From Bimuria novae-zelandiae CBS 107.79 (lineage: Eukaryota; Ascomycota; Dothideomycetes; Pleosporales; Didymosphaeriaceae), in contig ML976734.1 of the NCBI GenBank assembly GCA_010015655.1, forward strand, positions 220,023 to 284,022: a stretch of 64,000 nt of DNA, given 5' to 3'. The notes beneath the pieces were generated by a model, which saw only the letters and a list, made by a program, of their open reading frames with translations, was not told the DNA's origin and made no database searches. Made by a program: the position numbers and the translations under genes. Of the stretch, positions 32,373 through 43,176 are shown piece by piece (the stretch's first letter is position 1; every line of letters starts with the position of its first letter).

Positions 32373-34379
32373 ACCCTGGGCCTCAGTTTTGCGGTTCTTT
32401 CAGCACCCTTTCGTCATGCGTTGTCACTTTGGGCCTTTGCGTCTGGAGTGCTGTTCATGTGAGCATACCTGAGCAAGACACCAAGTCGAACCGCAGCAAA
32501 TGGAACCCTTTGGGATGGTTCAAACCCACGACGTTAAAGAATAGCGGATGGATGGTCTTGGGCTTGTTCGCTCCTAAATTGGTAAGTCTCCTACAACAGT
32601 GTACCATCTGCTCTGGGCATCTGCTATTCTTCTGTTAGTCCAGATTTGCTGCAATGTTGCAATTATGTCTTTACCTACCGGTAATGAGCGAAGGCGCTCT
32701 TGATGTATTACGCTACCTAAGCCATGTGGTGCTGAAATGTTGGCGTTGGCTGGTGAAACGCAACACTATACTTGATGGCAATCACTAATGAAGCACAGGT
32801 CGCACTCATAGGATGGATGGAACTACGCGAAGCTCATCGGTTGACGAAACGCGTGAGAGAAAGTCTAGCTAAACAAGAAATACGAGACTCTCTCACCCGG
32901 TCGGTGTGACGAGAACATTGAGCTTGGCACAATCCACAAAACGGGTAGCAGCCTGTTAGAATCGAACAAAGCACATAGAAAGCCTAAATGGACACATGCA
33001 CATAGCTTTTTCGTTCTCGAAGGCGGGTGTGTTGTCGACACCTCGGATCTCCCGGAATCGGAAAAGTATCTCCCCAGCAACCGCGATCAAGTTACATTGG
33101 AAACGGCAGTGGTTCAATTTTTGCTAGACATGACCCCCTGGCTATTACCTGACATATTCAAAGCCGACATAAAGGACAAGAGCAAAGCCGATGCGCTTGC
33201 CAAGGCTATCGTTTGCATCCAGTCCATATGGTTCATGGTGCAATCCATCGGCCGAATGACTTCAGTTGACTGTTCCATGTCTTTTTTGGAATGGAAAACC
33301 TTCTTACATGCGGTCAGTTATCTCATCGTTTATGGACTATGGTGGGACAGCCCCTATGATGCCACTCGGCCATTCCTAATAACGGATCTGAGAATACATG
33401 ATCTGTGTGCTTATCTCTTTTTCTACCAGAACGATACCCACTTAAAAATACCACAATGTGAGAACCTGATAGCGAAGGCGCAACAGTACGCCCCTACAGT
33501 CGACATAACGTCATATGAAGCATTGAGCACAGCATTGCGCATTGGGTGCGCCAGAGAGCTCATGCAAGTGCAAGAGAAGAGCAACAGTAATAATGCTAAA
33601 GAATTCAACCATGAGCAGCCATTACAAGACCAATATGGATTGATGGATGAAGGTGTAACTGGCGAAGAACGGTCCGACAACGGGGATGGGCGTACTGAGG
33701 ATGAAGGGCTTCTCATTGGTGCAGAGTTGGCCAACGACGAAGATCGAAGAAACGAGGAAGGGCGACACGTTCCCACTCAGCAACTTCCAGATAGAGATGG
33801 GTCACTTGATGAGGGATGGGGTGATGCCGCACACCTCCGCGACCAATCTGACGTTCTTCACTTGTGTATCCCTGGAACATTGGGTAGAGTTAAAACGTCC
33901 GTTTCGGCTCAAGGGTTCAAGGGCCCGTGAGCGATGGAATAGAGCCAGTCTCTGTATTCTTCAGTTCCCGGCAGACATCACAGTATACGAGCCGGAGGAC
34001 GCGATCAAGGGGTGGAGGCAAAAGTTGTCTTTGTGCGACCTCTTCAGCTCATCGGACGATTTATCCGCTCCCAGATCTGTTCCCACCTTTGCATCTTCCG
34101 AGTCCGATCCCGCTGATGACTCCTGGTATTTCTTCAACGTGTTTGGCTTGACCAGCGCGTTCTACGGGGCAAGTCACGGGGCAGCTGCGCTAGCGCCATT
34201 CACATCGCTTACTCGACGTGTATTGTGGATTCTATCTTGGGTTTCCGTCGTTTTCTCTAGTCCTTCCTTACTATGTCTCGATTTGCTTCGCATCCCTCTG
34301 GACATGGACTCAAACCATCTTGGGGGGTCACATCTGCCCACAGAGTTGGCGCTGAGACTTCTTGTCTTAATCGCTGGCA

Positions 34380-36266
34380 CAGCGCTTTCAACGTACAGTA
34401 CTCCGCACCGCACCGAGCTCCTGTACGGTCGTGCGGGTAGTAGGGGGAAATACGTACGTACGGCACACTAAGGCAGTGAGGGAGGTGCGTTACGTACAGC
34501 GTAGAGGTCCAATTTCTGGCCGTACGGGCCGTAGAGTATATATAAATTGCCTAATCGGGAAGGACCTTGGTGGAGAGGTCGCTGGGGAGCTCGTTGGCGA
34601 CGTCGTCACCCTCCTTCTGCTCCTTCTGCTGCTCTCCATCCTTCTTGACGATGTGGGCAACAAGCTAGGTGATGTAACTCGTGACGGCGTCTCTCCTTAG
34701 CTAGTTCTTTTGAAGCTGGAGAGCTTCTATCACCGCTGGGGACAGTGAGTTGTGATCGCACGTGACTGTACGTTTGGCGGAGGAGAAACAGCGCTCGCAG
34801 TCGCACGAGGTGGCTGGCACGGAGAGGTGATCCATGGCCATTTTATAGACAATCAGGTAACGTTTCTGCCCTATCCTATCTCCGTCTACTAGCGGTGTAG
34901 ATCTTAGAGTAAAGCTACTAAATTAGGGGATGCTAACGTAGTAAGTTTATCCTTATAAAGATTATTAAAGTACTTATTTAGCTAAGTTATATATTTTTAC
35001 TACTTAAAGCTCTTCTTACTAGTAAAAAAGTAATTATTAACCTATATTATATAGATTTTAAAATTATTGCTAGCGTACGCGCTAGGGACTTTATATTTAC
35101 TAAGTAGCTTAAATAGCTATTTATTATTATTATTTTTTATCGAGATCTTCTACCTCTAAGTATTATTTAAAGATATTTTTAATAGACTTTTCTGCCTTTT
35201 TATACTATAGCTTATGCCTCCGCTAGTAGGTCTTAAGCCAGGAGAGTCGTAGAAACGGGTAGAGAGTAGTGGCGACATAATATAGTAATATTAAGGTGTT
35301 AAAGATAAGCTTTTTAAAGTATATAATAAGCTTCTTAAGGGCTATCGCAATGCTAGAAACTATTTAATTATAATATTTAAAGCCTTTAATTTAATGAATA
35401 CTATTTTTATTTTTATTATTATTATTAAGAAACGCGTAGATTTGTTATAAGTTAATAATTATTTACTACAAGCTTCTAAATCTGCTACTACTAGCATTGC
35501 CCTCTAATAACTTTATATTCTTATAGAACGCTTTTAAGATCTACGTTATAATAACGATTTTATTTTACTTATTATCTAATAGCGCATTAATTATAAAAGA
35601 GTATTTATTATTTATAGTAGAGACGTTATTTTAGGCGCGCTTAAAGAATGATTAGATAGGCTTATAAAGCTTATTATAATAAAATAATATAAAATAAACG
35701 TTATACTAGTAGATACTACTATCTTTAACTAAATTAAAAATAGAAAAGCTAAAAAGCTTATCTTTATTAAGTACTAAGGGCTGTAAGGGGCTGGGTGCTT
35801 AAGGAGCCAAAGGTGCCAAAAGAATACTTATAAATTTAATAGAGAGTCCGAAGTTAAGCTTTAGGCGTTAAACTTATATATCTAGGGTTTATATAACTAA
35901 GGATTAAAGATTAAAAATAATAACTAATTATAGTCTATTATATATCTCCCTTCCCTTTATCAGTGGTAAAGAAAAATCTCTATATCTTATTTTACTATAT
36001 AGCTTTATAGTTATTTTATTATCTGCTTATAATTTTTTTATTATTATAAACCTTTTACTAGTTCCGTTCTCGCGTGTCTAATTTTATATTCTTACTATAA
36101 GTAATTACTATAGTAGTGTGTTCGCACTAGTGCGTTTACTTATTATTATATATATAAAATTACTTCTTGCCTAGCTTTTAAATCTTACTTTTTTATACTT
36201 TCTTTTTTCTTATCTTAACTTCGTGTACTATAACGTTTTACTTTTAGCCTAGTCTTCTTTAACTTT
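34380..36266 (-). mobile_element. hAT element of the same family, one end plus RIP-mutated body
   Basis: The left end CAGCGCTTTCAACGTACAG resembles the terminus of the element at 31518. Both elements share a stretch of type TTnCCTAATnnGGAAGGA just inside (31670-31687 and 34547-34564). The first 540 bp keep normal composition; from about 34920 the sequence is TpA-saturated. The 8 bases outside the end are CGCTGGCA (34372-34379). The other end and the matching duplication were not found: a copia element interrupts at 36272, AT-rich sequence continues at 42460, and a second copia starts at 43039. Confidence 0.7.
34560..34860 (-). pseudogene. hAT transposase C-terminal dimerisation region
   Basis: On the minus strand, MAMDHLSVPATSCDCERCFS followed by SAKRTVT and LSPAVIEALQLQKN is the hAT C-terminal dimerisation domain. 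In-frame TAG codons then stand at Trp and Gln/Trp-like positions before LVAHIVKKDGEQQKEQKEGD and the tail. The upstream body is too mutated to read with confidence. Confidence 0.8.
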
Positions 36267-36271
36267 ATAAT

Positions 36272-36521
36272 TGTCTGCACTGCCTCGCCTTCCGCGCTAA
36301 GGGAACTGTGTAACCCAATCATACCCTTGTACCCCCTCACTTCCAGTTAACCTGATACTGTACCGAAACCCCTTCGCCTCCACACTACCTGGTACTCGCT
36401 CACATCCACGAGAACTGGAAGGAAGGTATATAGAACTATTATAGAACACACAGACAATATAGATACTAGATACCAAAGACAGAGAGTTACTTGTTCATTC
36501 CTTGCTACCTGTGAACCGACA
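36272..36521 (+). repeat. copia 5' LTR
   Basis: 250 bp starting TGTCTGCACTGCC and ending GTGAACCGACA. It differs from the 3' copy at only a handful of sites, nearly all C/T. A TATATAG promoter-like motif lies at 36427-36433. Composition is normal, in contrast with the interior. Confidence 0.93.
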
Positions 36522-36849
36522 CTAATTAGTGGTTACCCTTACAGTCGATGCTATGAGAGATAACCACAGATAGTAAGGAGAACTAGAAGAGACACGACGA
36601 GGGGTATAGTAATACCCTAAACTGTATGCTAACGAGACTCTAAGCGTTTACCTGGGTCTCCGCGTCTATTACGCCTTTGCCAGAAGCTCGCGCGTCGTAG
36701 CCTACTACTAAGCAATAAGGACTCTAAGCGTTTACCTAAGTCCCTGTCTATTTACGCTCTATAGTACCCGCTGCTAATAGTACTATTAATCAACCTGCGT
36801 CTTACTCTCTTAAAGAGACGCCTTACGACCCCTAAATCGCTTTCTTACA

Positions 36850-39800
36850 ATGCCTCTTACTAACTATCTCACGAAGGAAGAACAGGCGCTTATTAATAAG
36901 GATAGTTAGGGCTAGCCCCTTAATATTAATAAGAATACAGACATTATAAAAATTAATATAAAGAGTGTAAACACATACATCCTCTTCTACTACTAGATCT
37001 CCCGAAATAAAGAATAGGAGGACTATGAGCTATAGGAGTAGATAACTGTTATTTTTAAAGGATAGCTAAAAGAACTCTTTAACAAAGGTAATAAATCTTT
37101 TATTACTAAATTACGAGACTACCTACGCAAGCAAGGCGTCTTTATAGCTAAGAATAGTAAGTTAATTACCTATAATATCGTAGAAGCGCTGCAGGGCGAC
37201 TATTACGAATAGACTAATAAAGAGGTTACTTACTAGCTTAAAATAAACAAGAGGTTCAACTCGCGCTTTAATCTAAATCTTACGACATTGCCTCTATATA
37301 ATACGCCTCTATTATAGTAATCTTTTTAATAACCTTCTACGCACCTTGCTTCTCCTTAACTAGCTCTAATAGCACGCACTATCTACCAACCTATACCTCT
37401 ACTAAAATAGCAGCCCACCACATACCTGCCCCCTCATTAGCAGCACAACGCGCCTTTATCCTCTACGCAGTAGCTGAACCAGTATAATACGTACAACCCC
37501 CATCTGCAGCACGAAAGCCCTATAGACGCCATACGTCTTAATAACGCACATTGACTTATTACAGACCTCTGTAAGCTATACGACAATAAGAAGTGCTTTA
37601 GAGGTAAGCTATATAACGTGTTTAACACTAAATTTAGAATCTTCTAAGACAATTGCAGCAAGATAGGGCTACCTAAGTAATACTAGGATTAAGCTTTTTC
37701 TATTATGCTAAAAGACAAAGCGTCTAACTACTACTATAACCGCCTCGCGGGTCAGGGCTATAATCTTAAGACAATAATAGGTATAATAAAGAGCCACTTC
37801 TATAATAAGGAGAATTATTAATTATACCTTAGTAAGTAAAGAACGACTACGCTAGCACGTATAATTAGCGCCTACTCTAATAAATCTTGTCTTAATGCTC
37901 TTTAATTACTTATTAACAAGCTCTAGAAGCTTTAACGCGGGCTAAACTATAACTACTAAGGTAATAACGTGCTACGCAAATAACTACTTAACGTATATAG
38001 TAGTATTAAGGACTATAATCTTGCCCTCTTTACCCTAGCGCCTACTTTTAAAGGCCTCTACTCTACTCTACGCTTATTTATTAGCGCTGCCACCTGCTCG
38101 CGCGAGGCGCGCAATCCAAGCCTAATGTAATATACTACTAATAAAGAGTATTAGAACTACTATAACCTCTAACACCCTTATAAGGACGACCCTAACGCAA
38201 ACAGCTATAAGTAGTACTAGACTAATAGGACCTACGGAGGTAAAGGCTCGCAGAGAGGTTAAGGTAATAAATTATAAGAATTCTTGTCGCGCTTCTCGCC
38301 GCAAGACGTTAATAATTATAGACCCTATTAAGGTAACTCTTAAGGGTTACTCTTCTAATAGCTACTGCCACCTAAGCAACTACAATCTTAAAAGAAATGC
38401 TTTATTTATAGTAAGCCTAGCTACTAGTTAATAAAGCACTCTAGGGATAAGCGCAAGTAATCCTATTATAGATTTTATTAGATAGCGTTAGCCTACTTAT
38501 ATAACGCGCAACCTAACGTCACTAACTTTTATGCTTTTCTAACTAAGTACAAAGGTATTAAAATTAATAACAAAGCCTAGCAAATGCTCGCTATAAAAAT
38601 AATAACTAAAGGAGATTAGTTTATTACTAAGTTCTCTAGTATAATTAACGGCAATTAGACAATTGCCTACCTAAATAACTAAGCTATATACCACGCGACT
38701 ACACAAATTAACGCGTTTAGGGCTATAAATAACACGCCCGCCACCGTATTTACGTTTAAGGATTAATATAATAAGAAAGTCTTTTAGGGCATTATGCCTA
38801 ACACGGGAGCCTTAGGCGTCTCGATAGCTAGAGAACTACAAGCGACTGCTCTATAGGCAGCTATAAGCTTGCAAATGGATACTTTAACGACTGGGCAGCA
38901 CTAAATCTGCTTTAGTAGAGGCCAGGCAATTACATCTATAGGCACCCTACACGTCGATATAGTAATTAGTGAAGTCACGTTCTACGTGCTACCTACTAAT
39001 ACGCCATTCTTGCTCTGTCTGGCTGATATGGACAGACTAGGTATTAGATATGACAACCTGCGCAACGTACTGGTCTAGGGCAACTAGCTACACCTAGTTA
39101 TACGTAAATGGGGCTATCTATGGCTTCTTGTAAATCAACCTGAACGCACCGCAGCCGCCAGCTACTACCTTATAGAGACTAAGCTACGCTAGCTCTACTA
39201 ACGATTTAGCCACCTATTAGCTCGTTAGCTCTACGACTTACTTATTCGCGCTAGCCATAATAACGTCTATAAGGAGCTTATTAATAAGCTTATTAAGTAC
39301 TGCTAACAGTGCTAACTAAATTAGAAAGCACCTAGACGCTTTAGATTTAAGCTTAAGGAACTAAACCTAGACTTTAACTACGAAGTAATTATTAACATTA
39401 TATACCTAAATAGAAAACCTGTCCTATATATAGTTAACGACGTAATTACCTTTTAAGCTGCTCGCTTTCTTAAAGATGTATCAGCCGCAAGCACTTAGGA
39501 CGCTCTATAGTATTACTAGATTAATACCTACCTTAGACCGCCTAAGTATCTTGTCTATAACGCTGGTAGGAACTTCATTTCTACTAAATTTAAGCAACTT
39601 ACTAAGTTACTATTAATTAATATTAAAGAAGTACTTATAAAAGCTTATAACAGCGTAGGCAAGATAGAGCAGTACTATACTTTATTATAACGTGCTTTTA
39701 AGACTATTTAAGCTAATTTACCTATAATAATAGACAAGCAGCTCATCTTGCAAATAGCTATTAAAGCTATTAATAACACTACAGGTCCTAATAGCCTAGT

Positions 39801-42087
39801 GCCTACGCTCCTTATCTTTGGCGCCTACCTATAAATAATAGAAGACTCTCCCCCGTTGCTATTAATTACTCAACGCGCTGCTATTATTAAAAAGGCTATA
39901 AAAGAGGTACGATAGGTACACGAGACGCGCTAAATTAATAATACGCTAACAACGCGTAATAAACCTACAACGCTTAAAATAACTACACTGCCTATTAACT
40001 CTGACGTGCGCGTCTAGCGCGAGAAGGATGGATGGATGGGGCCCTATAAGCTTATTGCTGTAATAAATGAGACCTGTATAATATAGCTACCGCATGGCCC
40101 TACAAATTTCCGCTCAACGGTTGTTAAGCCGTACTACACGGATACCTCCCCGACAAACAACGAACCAGCCACGCCACTAGCGATTGACAATAAGGATAAT
40201 AGCCACCCGATAGATATGCTAGACAACGGAGACGATAACTAAGACAAAGGTAGCAAAACTAGTGTAATTAACTAGCATTAAGAACAAGCTTCTAAACTCC
40301 CTTAATAAAAACGCGGCCAACCTAAAGGTAGTAAGAATAAGCCTAAAGCCACTATAGCCCGCGCGAACCCTCTTAGGATAGCTCGTGTAGCTCCTACAGC
40401 GTACACTATTTACACAGCGCCTAACGAAGCTTACATGATAGAAGTCTTTATAACGCATAAAGAGAATACTAACCAGCTACTTTCTATTTAGTTACGTAAA
40501 GAGTAAAGGATAACTACACCTGGCTAACTATTTAAGCTATTAGATAACAAGGAAATTAACAGCCTTATTACTAACGGAGTCTTCCGCTTTAAGCAATACG
40601 ATCCCTATAAGCACTAAGGACGGATTTTTAAGTTATAACTAGTACACGAAATTAAAGGCAAGACTACTGCTACCCTATACGAGAAATTACGCCTCGTAGT
40701 ATAAGGCTATTAAGATAATGGCAAAGCAACAATCCTTACCTAATTACTAACTATCTAGTAAGCTAGCTAATAAATTATACTAGCTATTGCTCCTTCACTC
40801 ATGCGTAATAAAGTTATATTAATAAATAGAGAGATCTTGCTCTGGCTGCGAGATATTACCTAAGCATATATATAGTTACGTATAAAGCTTAACCGAGTAG
40901 TTATTACCTACTTACCTAAGGAAATTAAATACAAGTATCTACCTAGCACGGTTATAATAGTTAAGAAGCCCCTATACGGCCTAGCTGAAGCTGGTACCTA
41001 TTAGTAGGCAACGTACAGCGCTTATTATAAGGAAAAGCTTTATATAGAGACCTTAACATATGACCCATGCCTGCTTGTGACTACTACCTAGGACGCCTTT
41101 GGCATAGTAGGCATGTAGACTAATAACACACTTATCCTCGCGGATGAATGTTTCTCTAACCTAGAGGAGAAGGAGTTAACGTTTATAGCTAAGCTAAAGG
41201 AGAAGCTAACACCTACTACTCTATTAATTTTTAATAGCTATGTCCTATTAATTAATCACACTAGCAAGCTCTTACTACGATAAAAAGATTAAGGCAAGAA
41301 GATTTAGCTTATTAACGCAAGCTTAGCTAACTATTAATAATAATACGCTAAGTAGAGGGCTCGCAGCGCCTACATCGCAAGTATCTACTAACTAGAGGCG
41401 ACTTTTAACCTCTCTATTACCGCACAAACTCAGGAGCCTACTGTTAACAACGTTAACGCGTTAAATAAACGCCTATAGTAGCAACTAAATAATCTTAATC
41501 GTGGCCTTACCTATAAGGCACTTAACCTAGCTTAGGCTAAAGTCTTTGTATTCGTTAACGGCTCTTTTGTAAACAATAAAGATTTAAGTAGCTAAATTAG
41601 CTATATAATTATAGTAGCTATAGAAGACGCTGCTGATACGGAGTTTACTATTTACGGTAATCTTATTTACTAGAGCTCCGCGAAGAGTAAACGCGTGACC
41701 TAGAGCGTCCTTACGTTAGAGATCTACGTAATAGTAGGAGGCGTTAACCTTGCCTACTCTATCACCTTAACGCTTGCCATGGTTATAAAGTAGCTTAGTC
41801 TGCTATCTCTCCCCTTAGTAGTTTGTACAGACTTATACTTACTGTATGAGTGTATTGTCAAGCTAGGAACGACTAAGGAAAAACGACTAATAATTAATAT
41901 TATAGCCTTACGTCAATCCTATAAGAGAAGGGAGTTATTTAAGGTTTAATAGGTAAATAGCTAAGACAACCCTGCCGACGCTATAACAAAAACATCGCTA
42001 AACAAAGCCCTAAAAACTCTTATTAATACAAACTCGCTACGTATACGAGTTGACGGATAGATAATACGCAAGGACCCCACAAACTAG
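36850..42087 (+). pseudogene. copia gag-pol polyprotein, one frame with many stop codons
   Basis: One reading frame from ATG 36850 (MPLTNYLTKEEQ) to about 42087 yields recognisable copia domains with stops but no frame change. In order: gag; a zinc-knuckle remnant near 38395 (CFIYSKPSY, with Cys changed to Tyr); a protease-like MPNTGA near 38796; the integrase zinc region (SHLLARQLYDLLIRASH...CQQC) and core (YNAGRNFISTKF); reverse transcriptase (REILLWLRDITQAYIQLRIK; stop codons at Gln sites; KPLYGLAEAGTYQQATYSAY); and RNase H (VFVFVNGSF, DNPADAITK). Stops are TAA or TAG at Gln/Trp positions. No active product is possible. Confidence 0.85.
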
Positions 42088-42204
42088 CTCTAACAATAAT
42101 CACGACAACCACCACAGTTATTACCTTTCGACTTTCGCAAATAGCCTCTCTAGCAAGTGTACACCTGATCTACACTCATTTTACTATAAAAGAAAAGCTG
42201 CCAG

Positions 42205-42454
42205 TGTCTGCACTGCCTCGCCTTCCGCGCTAAGGGAACTGTGTAACCCAATCATACCCTTGTACCCCCTCACTTCCAGTTAACCTGATACTGTACCGAA
42301 ACCCCTTCGCCTCCACACCACCTGGTACTCGCTCACATCCACGAGAACTGGAAGGAAGGTATATAGAACTATTACAGAACACACAGAAAATACAGACACT
42401 AGATACCAAAGACAGAGAGTTACTTGTTCATTCCTTGCTACCTGTGAACCGACA
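42205..42454 (+). repeat. copia 3' LTR
   Basis: Second 250-bp copy. Where it differs from the 5' copy it mostly keeps C where the 5' copy has T (for example CACACCACC versus CACACTACC). Confidence 0.93.
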
Positions 42455-42459
42455 ATAAT

Positions 42460-43038
42460 TTAATTCTTCTTTTATTTTAATAAAATAGCCAGCCCTTCGC
42501 GTAATAGCTACGTAATAAGGACTTTAAAACGTTAAAGGCGTGCTATTAATTCTAATTATAAAATAAAAAATGCCTTGTCCCTGTTATAATTAATTAGCTA
42601 CTAACTTAAGAAGACTAAGCTTTTTAAAAATAAAGCTACTATTATTAACGCTAGCGTAATTCTCTTTAGCTAATTTACTAAGAAGTTTAGTCCTTTTAAA
42701 GCTTATATAGTAAGTTCTAGACTTCCTTTTATACTTTTTTTTCTTTTTTTACTTTTTAACTTGCCTTCTTACTCTTCTAACTTTCTTTTTAGTTTTTTAT
42801 TAGCCTAGGTGTGCGCACTTACTAACTTAATAAGCTTAGCTTTTAAGGCCTAATCTTACTACGCGTAATAATTAAGCGCTAGTATATTAATTACGTTACT
42901 TATAAACGCGTCTATTAGTAGGTACTAGCAGGTAAGACCGTATCCTATAAGAAGTGCCGTACCTATAAGCTTACTAGCTATACTAGATAAGTATACTTTA
43001 GTCTAACTTATTTTAGATAATTTTAAAGTATACTCTAC
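42460..43038. other. RIP-mutated remnant, unassigned
   Basis: TpA-rich sequence between the target duplication of the first copia and the LTR of the second. It is probably the continuation of the element into which the first copia inserted, possibly the hAT body. Nothing can be read in it. Confidence 0.4.
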
Positions 43039-43176
43039 TGTAACGTCGGAAAAAGAGTGTTGAGGCAATCGTTGTTTTAATTAAGAAGCTACTCTATGGA
43101 GCTATATACTGTGGATCACGTGAGTCACGTGCACGGGCCGCACGGGTGGCCCAAGCTTCCATACTAAACCGTTACA
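43039..43176 (-). repeat. LTR of the minus-strand copia (3' LTR)
   Basis: 138 bp, TGTAACG...GTTACA, with several C-to-T changes relative to the other copy. It contains CACGTGAGTCACGTG near 43118. Confidence 0.88.

Larger units (their letters stand above)
31461..34379 (+). pseudogene. multi-pass membrane protein gene, interrupted by one hAT element and truncated by another
   Basis: ATG 31461 starts MDHHLGDAPANPSASWHPG, then a hAT element (31518-32372) intervenes. Coding resumes at 32381 in the frame that follows if the element and one target copy are removed. A hydrophobic segment comes next (TLSSCVVTLGLCVWSAVH), then GWMVLGLFAPKL. Intron 1 is 32582-32798 (GTAAGT...CACAG). Exon 2 (VALIGWMELREAHRL) ends at 32899; a 49-nt intron (32900-32948) restores phase. 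Exon 3 has KWTHAHSFFVLEGG and KAIVCIQSIWFMVQSIGRM. The frame changes in an acidic linker (about 33550-33800), then ASLCILQF and VFGLTSAFYGASHGAAALAPF follow to LLVLIAG, where the second hAT begins at 34380. The layout fits a common ascomycete membrane family of unknown function whose last transmembrane segments are missing here. Confidence 0.7.
36272..42454 (+). mobile_element. Ty1/copia LTR retrotransposon, interior RIP-mutated
   Basis: A 6,183-bp element with two 250-bp LTRs (TGTCTG...CCGACA) and 5-bp duplications ATAAT (36267-36271 and 42455-42459). The polyprotein is on the plus strand, and its domain order (gag, protease, integrase, reverse transcriptase, RNase H) is that of copia elements. 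It lies in an AT-rich tract that continues on both sides; that tract adjoins the hAT element and may belong to it. Confidence 0.92.
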
